64,000 bases of DNA from JALNZU01 sp964463695 (lineage in GTDB: Bacteria > Bacteroidota > Bacteroidia > Bacteroidales > F082), in contig CAYXCZ010000019.1 in the NCBI GenBank assembly GCA_964463695.1, positions 1-64,000 of the forward strand, in the 5' to 3' direction. The notes under the pieces were generated by a model. It was not told the origin of the DNA and did not search any database. It was given only the letters and a program-made list of their open reading frames with translations. Shown piece after piece: positions 17,643 through 25,229 of the stretch; within the stretch, counting starts at the first letter, position 1, and the number at the start of each line of letters is the position of its first letter. The position numbers and the translations under genes are program-made.

Positions 17643-20600
17643 ATGAATAATAATATAGGAAAGATGAAGAATATCATTCAAACGCTGTTTGCCGCAAGCT
17701 TTGTTTTGCTGATACTCACCCAAACCCAGGCTAAAGAACTTGTTTTGACCAACGGTCAGAAAACTGCTGTGCTAAAGCAAACCTCTGCCGGCTGTTCTCC
17801 CTCTTCTGCTTTTGAATGGCTCGATGTGAATAATATCAGGGCTCGTATCAATGGAGGTGGTGATATGTGGTGGGATCTTGATGGTAATGCCAAATATTTT
17901 GTACCCAAGAATGGAACTGCAACTTCCATGTTTTCCGGAGCACTATGGATTGGCGGTCTTGATATCAATAACCAGCTTAAATTAGCTGCTCAAAGGTATC
18001 GTGGAGCTGGAAACGACTTCTGGACAGGACCTCTTACAATTGATGGTACAGCCGCAATTGATGAAGCTGTTTGCGCTCAGTATGACAAGCATTTTAAAAT
18101 GACACGCGCACTAGTTGACGACTTTTTGGCACATACTGATCCTGCTACAGGCGCTTTTATCCCAAGTGATGACTATGTTATCCCAAAAGAAATACTCGAA
18201 TGGCCTGCACATGGTGATATTTCTTTGAACCAAAGTTATTACCTCGCACCGTTCTATGATGTTGACGGAGATGGTGAATATAACCCACTCGCTGGTGATT
18301 ATCCTTATTATGATATTGATAACAGCCTGTGTAAAACACGCACTCCTTCAATGGACGAATCTATTGAAGGTGCTATTACTGGTTCAGTACTTGCTGACCA
18401 GGTAATCAAAGGCGACCAGACGATTTGGTGGGTTTTTAACGACAAAGGAAATTTCCATTCCGAAACTCAAGGTTCAGCCATAGGTATGGAAATCAGAGGT
18501 CAGGTTTTTGGTTTTGCTACAAATGACGAAATCAATAACATGACATTCTACAGCTATGAAATCATCAACCGCTCCACCTTTGAACTAACCCAAACCTTTT
18601 TCTCACAGTGGGTAGACCCTGATTTGGGTTATGCTGGTGACGACTTTATTGGCTGTGATATCATCCGTGGGTTAGGATTTTGCTATAATGGTAGAGCTGT
18701 GGATGGTAGCGGAACTCCTGAAGCGTACGGTGCTCAGCCTCCTGCTGTAGGTGTCGACTTTTTCCAGGGGCCATATATGGATCCTCTTCCTGAAGATCGT
18801 CCGAAATACCGTGTCCTTGTAGGTTCTACCGGTGATACGATCCTTGAACAATTATGTACTGAAAGTATTAATGGTATCAATTTCGGTGACGGAATACCTG
18901 GTAATGAGCGTTTTGGGATGCGTCGCTTTTTATTCCACAATAACTCTAGTGGTGATCTTGGTGACCCAAGTACTGCGCCACAATACTATAACATTCTCCG
19001 TGGTAAATGGAAAAATGGACAGGCCATGTCATATGGTGGCAATGCATTCCCGGGAAATCCTGGTGTTGTAGGTCCTGAATGTGATTTCATGTTTCCTGGT
19101 GATACAGACCCTTGTAACTGGGGTACCGGTGGTGCTATTCCTAATGGCGGTTACACACAGAATGGTTTTTACTGGACAGAAGAAACAGGTAATAATGGAT
19201 CACCTAACGATCCTGCTGACCGCCGTTTCCTTCACTCTGCCGGACCATTTACGCTGAAACCAGGTGCTGTAAATTATATCACTGTTGGGGTGCCATGGGC
19301 AAGAGCAACTTCTGGTGGTCCGCTAGCCTCTGTTGAGCTGCTCAAACGTGTTGATGATAAATGTCAGGCATTATTTGATAACTGTTTTAAAGTTATTGAC
19401 GGTCCAAACGCCCCTGATCTTTCTTTCAGAGAGCTCGACCGCGAAGTAATTATGTACATTTCAAACTCTCCTTCTTCAAATAACTATAATGAAGAATATT
19501 TTGAGTTTGACCCAAATATCGTACAACCACATCCAATTTTTCCTGATCAACGCAGCGACTCATTATATCGTTTCGAAGGATACCTAATCTATCAGCTCAA
19601 AAATGCTACTGTAAGTGTGGAAAGCCTAAAAGATCCTGACCTGGTTCGCCTTGTAGCTCAGTTTGATAAAAAGAATGGTGTAAACAAACTCGTAAATTAT
19701 TATTTCGATGATAACATAGGGGCTACTGTACCGGTTGTTGAAGTTAGAGGTGCTGACAATGGAATTCAACATTCATTTACACTAACACAAGATGCTTTTG
19801 CAACAGGTGATGTACGTTTAGTAAATCATAAGCAATATTATTACCTGGCATTGGCTTATGCTTACAATCAGTTCAGTCTATATACCGACGAACCAAGTGT
19901 TCTTGGAGGTTTGTTAGGACAAAAAGTGCCATTCCTTGCTGGTCGCAAAAACATTAAATTGTATACTGTTATTCCTCACAAAACAGTTAATGGCACACTT
20001 GCAAATGCGGGCTTTGGTGATGGCCCTGAAATTACACGTTTAGCTGGTAATGGTAATGGTGGCATGAGTCTTGATCTCACTGAGGGGACTATCGATGAAA
20101 TTCTGGCAAAAGACCCGGCAAGTACCGAAAACCTCTATGGAAGTCCGAATTATCCAATGGCATACCATGCTACTTACAAGGAAAATGCTGGTCCGATTAG
20201 TGTAAAGGTTATCGATCCATTAAATGTTGTAGCTTCTGATTATGAGTTATGGATGGATACACTTATTTCTCAGCGCATCTTCAATGTTACCAATGATGGA
20301 ACTATAAATGGTGATACAGCCAGTAAGATGGTTTCTAACTGGTATCTGAAGGACCTTGCCACAAATGAGGTTTTCAAGTCAGATACTACTACTATCACCG
20401 ATAGCGAAAAATTATTCCTTGAAAGAGGTATTTCAGTCAGAATCACTCAACCTTATAACCCTGGTCTTTACCGTTTAGGTAATGACGGCGCTAACGATCC
20501 GATATCTGCTGTTTTAGCACCTAATAACGGATTTATAGAATCAACTGTGACCTATGCTGACAGCTCAAGGGCTTATCTTTCGGGTATCGCTGACAGTGAT

Positions 20601-21989
20601 CAACCTCCTGGGTCCCCTTTAAACTGGATTCGTTCAGGAAAGTACAAAGACACTGAGAATGCTCTTAATGATGACTGGGGCATGTCAGTGAGTCCTTTAC
20701 GTCCATGGGATCCAGATGAATCGTATGAAAAAATAGCCGGACGTATCTGGGCGCCATATTCTTTGGTAGCCTACGGAAACAATACTGGTGAAACAGGCCA
20801 ATCGTCTGTTGGACCAGGATATAGCTCACTTTCTAAAACTCAAAGAAGCATGAGCACTATATCCAGCATTGATATTGTATTTACTTCTGACAAATCGAAG
20901 TGGACCCGAAGTGCTGTTCTAGAAATGGGGATGGATTCTTTACTTACTGAAGGTAAGGCTAAACGCTTCGCGTTGCGCAAATCTCCCTCGGTGGATAAAG
21001 ACGGAAAGCCTGCTGCCTCAATGGATGGTGAACCAAGTAGCAACCCTGGCGATCCCAATTATATTGGTAGTTACGGAATGGGCTGGTTCCCGGGCTATGC
21101 AATTAACGTTGAGACAGGTGAACGATTAAACATTATGTTTGGCGAAGATTCCTATCTTTCCGGAATGAATGGCCGTGATATGCTGTTCAATCCACCACCA
21201 CGTAATCTTGATATCGAAGAACAGTTTAATGATCCAAACATTTTCTCTCAAACAAGTTTTACTAGTCTTTTCGGCGGAAAGCATTATGTATATATCATGC
21301 GCCATGACTACAGCCGGTTTGAGCAATTTGGCTTTGTTTTTGAATATTCCTCACCTGCATATGATGCCGGACAGTATGCCTATGGTATGCTTGACACAAT
21401 CTTTGAAAGCCCTAACTTTATGCCTATTCATACCCAGAACTTTTTCTCACAGATTATGTATGTTGGTATGCCGTTGCCGGTTAAAGGACAAGAATGGCTT
21501 TCAAATGAGGCAACAATTCGTATTCGCGTTGCTAAGCCTTACGCCAGATACCACGGTATGATCAGTCCTGATTCTATTTATGTTGATGATCTGGAAAACC
21601 AGGGATATCCTAAATATGCATTCTCTATGAAAGGGCTGGCAGCCGAGCAGGATAATCCTGATAAGTTGCAAACCGACCTCGATTTAATCTCTGTCGTTCC
21701 AAATCCATATTATGCGTATTCTAACTATGAAACGAATGCGTTGGACAACAGGGTGAAAATAGCTAACCTTCCTGAAACTTGTGTGGTTACCATTTATAAC
21801 ATGAGTGGCACAAAGATTCGTCAGTTTAAAAAGGATGAAACCAAGACTTCTGTTGACTGGGATTTGAAAAACTTTGCGGGCGTACCAATTGCTAGCGGCG
21901 TTTATCTGATCCATATCAAATCGGCAGAAGGCGAGCGTATCGTGAAATGGTTTGGAACTATGCGTCCTATTGACCTGAATACATTCTAA
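17643..21989 (+). CDS. giant T9SS-exported surface protein
   Basis: A 1448-residue protein with an N-terminal signal peptide (about residues 8-31; an alternative start MKNII lies at 17664). The mature part is beta-rich with a calcium-loop-like segment (FYDVDGDGEYNPLAGDYP, ~residue 205), many Gly/Asn/Pro-rich loops and several Cys pairs. The last 90 residues (VVPNPYYAYSNYE ... VTIYNMSGTKIRQF ... ASGVYLIHIKS) form a type A T9SS C-terminal sorting domain. It ends with an unusual extra tail of about ten residues (TMRPIDLNTF). No catalytic domain is recognised. It should be exported by the Por/Gld machinery, part of which is encoded at 42376-48421. Its position between a TonB receptor and a PorV-family protein suggests that the three act together at the cell surface. 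Confidence 0.8.
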   Translation: MNNNIGKMKNIIQTLFAASFVLLILTQTQAKELVLTNGQKTAVLKQTSAGCSPSSAFEWLDVNNIRARINGGGDMWWDLDGNAKYFVPKNGTATSMFSGALWIGGLDINNQLKLAAQRYRGAGNDFWTGPLTIDGTAAIDEAVCAQYDKHFKMTRALVDDFLAHTDPATGAFIPSDDYVIPKEILEWPAHGDISLNQSYYLAPFYDVDGDGEYNPLAGDYPYYDIDNSLCKTRTPSMDESIEGAITGSVLADQVIKGDQTIWWVFNDKGNFHSETQGSAIGMEIRGQVFGFATNDEINNMTFYSYEIINRSTFELTQTFFSQWVDPDLGYAGDDFIGCDIIRGLGFCYNGRAVDGSGTPEAYGAQPPAVGVDFFQGPYMDPLPEDRPKYRVLVGSTGDTILEQLCTESINGINFGDGIPGNERFGMRRFLFHNNSSGDLGDPSTAPQYYNILRGKWKNGQAMSYGGNAFPGNPGVVGPECDFMFPGDTDPCNWGTGGAIPNGGYTQNGFYWTEETGNNGSPNDPADRRFLHSAGPFTLKPGAVNYITVGVPWARATSGGPLASVELLKRVDDKCQALFDNCFKVIDGPNAPDLSFRELDREVIMYISNSPSSNNYNEEYFEFDPNIVQPHPIFPDQRSDSLYRFEGYLIYQLKNATVSVESLKDPDLVRLVAQFDKKNGVNKLVNYYFDDNIGATVPVVEVRGADNGIQHSFTLTQDAFATGDVRLVNHKQYYYLALAYAYNQFSLYTDEPSVLGGLLGQKVPFLAGRKNIKLYTVIPHKTVNGTLANAGFGDGPEITRLAGNGNGGMSLDLTEGTIDEILAKDPASTENLYGSPNYPMAYHATYKENAGPISVKVIDPLNVVASDYELWMDTLISQRIFNVTNDGTINGDTASKMVSNWYLKDLATNEVFKSDTTTITDSEKLFLERGISVRITQPYNPGLYRLGNDGANDPISAVLAPNNGFIESTVTYADSSRAYLSGIADSDQPPGSPLNWIRSGKYKDTENALNDDWGMSVSPLRPWDPDESYEKIAGRIWAPYSLVAYGNNTGETGQSSVGPGYSSLSKTQRSMSTISSIDIVFTSDKSKWTRSAVLEMGMDSLLTEGKAKRFALRKSPSVDKDGKPAASMDGEPSSNPGDPNYIGSYGMGWFPGYAINVETGERLNIMFGEDSYLSGMNGRDMLFNPPPRNLDIEEQFNDPNIFSQTSFTSLFGGKHYVYIMRHDYSRFEQFGFVFEYSSPAYDAGQYAYGMLDTIFESPNFMPIHTQNFFSQIMYVGMPLPVKGQEWLSNEATIRIRVAKPYARYHGMISPDSIYVDDLENQGYPKYAFSMKGLAAEQDNPDKLQTDLDLISVVPNPYYAYSNYETNALDNRVKIANLPETCVVTIYNMSGTKIRQFKKDETKTSVDWDLKNFAGVPIASGVYLIHIKSAEGERIVKWFGTMRPIDLNTF

Positions 21990-22024
21990 TACCAATGAGT
22001 TGCGAACAAAAAAATTACACGAAT

Positions 22025-23086
22025 ATGAGTACTTTATATAAATATTTAATCGCAATTGGCCTCATCCTTTCTCTTGGGGCTGGAAGTTTGCAGGCTGGTA
22101 ATAAAGATAGGTCTGGTCAAGCCGGGGCTTCGGAGTTGTTGATCAACCCCTGGGCACGCAGCACAGGCTGGGGAAATGCCGGTATGTCGAACATTAAGGG
22201 TCTTGAAGCTATCTGGAGCAATGTTGGCGGTTTAGCTTTTACGCAGAAAACCGATTTGATTTTTGCGCATACAAATTGGCTTAAAGGTGCTGATGTGAAC
22301 ATTTATTCATTTGGATTTTCTCAACGTATGGGTGAGTCTGGTGTCTTGGGATTGTCAGTAATGTCAATGAACTTTGGCGATATCCCTATCACAACCACTG
22401 AGTACCCTGATGGCGGACTTGGTAGTTTTTCGCCTAACTTATTGAATTTGAGTCTTGCTTATGCCAAATCTTTTTCAAACAGTATACATGCCGGATTTGT
22501 ATTGAAAATCATTTCCGAAAGCATTTCGGATATTAGTGCTCAAGGAGTGGCTATTGATGCAGGTATCCAGTATGTTACCGGTACAATGGAGAACATTCAC
22601 TTCGGGATTACACTTAAAAATATCGGACCAACAATGAGCTTCTCAGGCGACGGTCTTTCCTTAAGGGCATTCATTCCCGGACAGGAAACGCAGTTTACCC
22701 TTGAACAACGGTCTGAAGCTTTTGAATTACCTACACAGCTTGTTATTGGAACTGCCTATGACTTTCTTTTCGAAAATGATTACCGTTTCACTTTAGCTGG
22801 TAACTTTACCTCAAACTCCTTCACTAAAGATCAGATTACTGCCGGTGCTGAAGTTAGCTTGAAAGATTATCTATTGCTTCGTGCAGGTTATACCTATGAA
22901 GATGGAATGTGGGAAACGATAGAAACTGATATTCGTACCAATGTAAGCAAGGGCTTTAGTGCCGGAGTAACAGTTCAAGTTCCTTTAAGCAAGGAAAAGG
23001 GCTCTGCAATTGCTATTGATTATTCATATAGGACAACAGATCACTTTAAAGGAAATCATTCGATCGGAGCGAAGATTAGTTTCTAG
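22025..23086 (+). CDS. PorV/PorQ-family outer-membrane protein
   Basis: From the ATG at 22025 (MSTLYKYL) the product is 353 residues; the frame is open to 21995, only five bases after the preceding stop. A signal peptide (to about QAG) is followed by a FadL-like beta-barrel of the PorV/PorQ family: GASELLINPWARSTGWGNAGMS, then GLEAIWSNVGGLAF near the N terminus, and the closing SIGAKISF. PorV is the outer-membrane shuttle that takes T9SS cargo from the translocon to the attachment complex. This copy is not in the porP-gldKLMN cluster but directly behind one cargo gene, so it may be a cargo-dedicated paralogue. That specialisation is an inference. Confidence 0.85.
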   Translation: MSTLYKYLIAIGLILSLGAGSLQAGNKDRSGQAGASELLINPWARSTGWGNAGMSNIKGLEAIWSNVGGLAFTQKTDLIFAHTNWLKGADVNIYSFGFSQRMGESGVLGLSVMSMNFGDIPITTTEYPDGGLGSFSPNLLNLSLAYAKSFSNSIHAGFVLKIISESISDISAQGVAIDAGIQYVTGTMENIHFGITLKNIGPTMSFSGDGLSLRAFIPGQETQFTLEQRSEAFELPTQLVIGTAYDFLFENDYRFTLAGNFTSNSFTKDQITAGAEVSLKDYLLLRAGYTYEDGMWETIETDIRTNVSKGFSAGVTVQVPLSKEKGSAIAIDYSYRTTDHFKGNHSIGAKISF

Positions 23087-23107
23087 TTTAGCTAAGGAAA
23101 AAAATAT

Positions 23108-23115
23108 TAATTTTG
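23108..23115 (+). promoter_or_regulatory. -7 promoter element in the greA leader
   Basis: TAATTTTG matches TAnnTTTG exactly. Transcription would start near 23120, just before the hairpin at 23123-23150, so transcripts from here must read through that terminator to reach greA. Confidence 0.55.
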
Positions 23116-23122
23116 TGTCGTG

Positions 23123-23153
23123 AAAGGCCCTTACATTGCTAAGGGTCTTTTTT
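23123..23153 (+). terminator. terminator / possible greA attenuator
   Basis: AAAGGCCCTTA (23123-23133) pairs with TAAGGGTCTTT (23140-23150) over 11 positions with one G-U pair and a six-base loop, followed by a run of U. It ends the TonB-module transcript and also lies between the greA promoter element and the greA ATG. Confidence 0.75.
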
Positions 23154-23180
23154 ACTTAATATATTCAAAATCAAAGCATT

Positions 23181-23654
23181 ATGTCGGATACCAAGTATTT
23201 CACAGAAGAAGGCCTGAAACGATTGAAAGGTGAATTGGAAGAGTTGTTGACTAAAGAACGTCCCAAAATATCGCAGATGATTGCTGAAGCACGGGATAAA
23301 GGAGATCTTTCTGAAAACGCTGAATATGATGCAGCAAAAGAGGCTCAGGGAATGCTTGAGTTAAAGATTTCTCAGTTACAGGATTTGGTTATGAATGCCC
23401 GGGTGCTCGACGAATCCAAAATGGATAACACCAAGGTTTTATTGCTATCTAAAGTCAAAATAAAAAACATAAATAACGGCAGCACAATGAACTACATCGT
23501 TGTGCCTGAAAAGGAAGCCGATTTGAAGCAGGGCAAGATTTCTGTTAATTCACCTATTGCGAAAGGGTTGCTGGGTAAGTCGGTAGGCGATAGGGCTGAA
23601 ATAGCAGTGCCCGCCGGTAAAGTAGTTCTGGAGATTGTAGAAATTTCACGCTAA
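23181..23654 (+). CDS. greA: transcription elongation factor GreA
   Basis: A 157-residue protein of normal GreA length. The N-terminal coiled coil spans residues ~5-77 and carries the signature RDKGDLSENAEYDAAKEAQ, whose acidic tip residues reach into the RNA polymerase secondary channel. The C-terminal FKBP-like domain has INSPIAKGLLGKSVGD (here VNSPIAKGLLGKSVGD). GreA stimulates cleavage of backtracked RNA and relieves pausing. It is followed 11 bases later by a HIT-family gene, an arrangement I recall as common in Bacteroidota. The leader contains a promoter immediately followed by a terminator, which could act as an attenuator. Confidence 0.97.
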   Translation: MSDTKYFTEEGLKRLKGELEELLTKERPKISQMIAEARDKGDLSENAEYDAAKEAQGMLELKISQLQDLVMNARVLDESKMDNTKVLLLSKVKIKNINNGSTMNYIVVPEKEADLKQGKISVNSPIAKGLLGKSVGDRAEIAVPAGKVVLEIVEISR

Positions 23655-23665
23655 TAATCTAAGTT

Positions 23666-24058
23666 ATGGCAACAATATTTGCACGTATCGTTAATGGTGA
23701 AATCCCATGCTATAAAGTAGCCGAAGATGAGAAATTCCTTGCTTTCCTGGATATCAATCCGCTGGCAAAAGGTCATACTCTAGTTATTCCAAAGGTAGAG
23801 ACGGATTATATCTTTGATATGACTGATAGCGACTTATCTGCAATGATGATTTTTGCAAAGAAGGTGGCTAAAGCCATCAAAGAAGTAGTACCTTGTACAA
23901 AGATTGGTGTAACTGTTATTGGCCTTGAAGTGCCGCATGCGCACATCCATCTCATTCCAATCAATAGTATTTACGATATGGATTTTAGCAGACCGAAATT
24001 ACAACTTGATTCTGCTGTTTATGAGAGTCTTAGTCAGGAATTGGCATCAATGGTATAA
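23666..24058 (+). CDS. HIT-family nucleotide hydrolase
   Basis: A 130-residue histidine triad protein: N-terminal IFARIVNGEIPCYKVAEDE and the catalytic triad HAHIHLIP near residue 92, with the second His acting as nucleophile in the family. It belongs to the HINT/Hit branch that hydrolyses purine nucleoside phosphoramidates or dinucleoside polyphosphates. It lacks the usual zinc-binding CxxC of some HIT proteins. It is co-transcribed with greA (11-base gap), and the unit ends at a strong hairpin terminator (24081-24108). Confidence 0.93.
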   Translation: MATIFARIVNGEIPCYKVAEDEKFLAFLDINPLAKGHTLVIPKVETDYIFDMTDSDLSAMMIFAKKVAKAIKEVVPCTKIGVTVIGLEVPHAHIHLIPINSIYDMDFSRPKLQLDSAVYESLSQELASMV

Positions 24059-24080
24059 TCATCATTGGTATAAATAAAAA

Positions 24081-24108
24081 AGCGCTGTTTTCACACGAAA
24101 ACAGCGCT
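24081..24108. terminator. bidirectional terminator
   Basis: AGCGCTGTTTTC and GAAAACAGCGCT form a perfect 12-base stem with loop ACAC. A-runs lie on the left and T-runs on the right, so it works for both convergent genes: the HIT gene (plus) and the coiled-coil lipoprotein gene (minus). Confidence 0.9.
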
Positions 24109-24133
24109 TTTCTTTTTAGTGTTTATAACCTTA

Positions 24134-25003
24134 TCAGTCAATCATTACAACTAAATAACGGGATGCACTCCAGAAGTCATCAGGGTGCAAAATTCTAAGG
24201 CTGTCAATCGAATCTTCACCTGACAGCTGATAGCTGGCAGCCGGATGAATGGTAAGCAGACGGGCTTTCTTACTGAAAACAGGAAGTGCAAGAATGTCGC
24301 GCTGATCGGCCATAGTAAAGAGTGATTTATCGAAGTTTTCACTCACTTTTCGACTCTTTCCTAATCCAATGAAACCGCCTTCTTTTGTAACAATCTTCTG
24401 TTCTTCGAGGTATTTTTTGTTGCCAATAATATACCAAACAGTATTCTTTTCTACAATTTGTTGCGAGATAACTGCTTCTTTTTCCATACTTAGTGTTTCC
24501 ATTGCAGCAAGGTTCTTCTCTAGATTCCGAATTACCAATTGCTTGTTGGACAGATCTTCTTTTAACTGACTTATTTCAGCATCTTTTGTTTCAATTTGTC
24601 CGTTAAGACTGGCAATCATTTGTTCAAGCTCCGCTCTTTTTTTGCCAGCACCGCGCAACTGCTTTCTTAGATCGTCAACTATCTGCTTGTTTTTGAGCAA
24701 TAATTCATAAATAGCTTCGATATCGCGATTGATTTCTTCTTCCTGACTTTTGCGCTGTTCTGGATCAGCATCCGATAATTGTGTAATGAGCTTCTCTTTC
24801 ATTTTTATTTCATCCAGATTTCGCTGAATAGCATTAAAAGCCCTTACATATGACATGCTTATGGTGTCTTTCTCAACACCTTTACTTTCTAAACTATCGG
24901 TTATGGCCGTTAAGCGCTCAATTTCTTTTTTATATTTTTCAGTACAAGATGTTGATTGTATGATGATTACAACAATAAACAAAAGTTGAATGAATCTTTT
25001 CAT
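24134..25003 (-). CDS. coiled-coil lipoprotein, conserved in Bacteroidota
   Basis: A 289-residue lipoprotein with lipobox STSC (Cys20). Residues ~22-185 are almost entirely coiled coil with heptads of Leu, Ile and charged residues. A small C-terminal globular part follows with NTVWYIIGNKKYLEEQKIVTKEGGFIGLGK and SYQLSGEDSIDSLRILHPDDFWSASRYLVVMID. This architecture recurs in Bacteroidota; some relatives are, from memory, labelled as adhesin-like, which I would not take as a function. It probably sits in the periplasm or on the cell surface as an elongated dimer. A -7 element is at 25029-25036 and a shared terminator at 24081-24108, so it is a single-gene unit. Confidence 0.75.
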   Translation of the reverse strand: MKRFIQLLFIVVIIIQSTSCTEKYKKEIERLTAITDSLESKGVEKDTISMSYVRAFNAIQRNLDEIKMKEKLITQLSDADPEQRKSQEEEINRDIEAIYELLLKNKQIVDDLRKQLRGAGKKRAELEQMIASLNGQIETKDAEISQLKEDLSNKQLVIRNLEKNLAAMETLSMEKEAVISQQIVEKNTVWYIIGNKKYLEEQKIVTKEGGFIGLGKSRKVSENFDKSLFTMADQRDILALPVFSKKARLLTIHPAASYQLSGEDSIDSLRILHPDDFWSASRYLVVMID

Positions 25004-25028
25004 GGGATTATTTCTTTAAATTAGACTA

Positions 25029-25036
25029 CAAAATTA
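25029..25036 (-). promoter_or_regulatory. -7 promoter element for the coiled-coil lipoprotein
   Basis: TAATTTTG on the minus strand, 26 bases before the ATG at 25003, matches TAnnTTTG exactly. Confidence 0.5.
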
Positions 25037-25177
25037 CAACCAACAGCAACCAAATCAACCAAATAGTGAAAATTTATCTACTGAAATCCATTTCACCTTG
25101 AAAGGATCCTTTTGCCATTGTCTATACAAACTATCTGTACTAACTCTAATACTTAAGTTTCATTGTTCCAATTCTGT

Positions 25178-25185
25178 TATTTTTG
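25178..25185 (+). promoter_or_regulatory. -7 promoter element for the multiheme cytochrome
   Basis: TATTTTTG matches TAnnTTTG exactly. It supports the downstream ATG at 25230 rather than the far upstream frame opening at 25098. Confidence 0.5.
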
Positions 25186-25229
25186 CAGGAATGAATTATT
25201 TTAAAAGCGAAAAGTGGGTTTTTTGGGTA

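Noticed and set aside
13906..21989. SusC/SusD pair for glycan uptake
   Set aside because: The second gene has a T9SS sorting domain and no SusD lipobox or SusD-type helical repeats, and no glycoside hydrolase is nearby.
22025..23086. Reading the PorV-type protein as the main T9SS PorV
   Set aside because: It is not in the core T9SS cluster and lies behind a cargo gene; the PorV/PorQ family has many paralogues, so only the family name is used.
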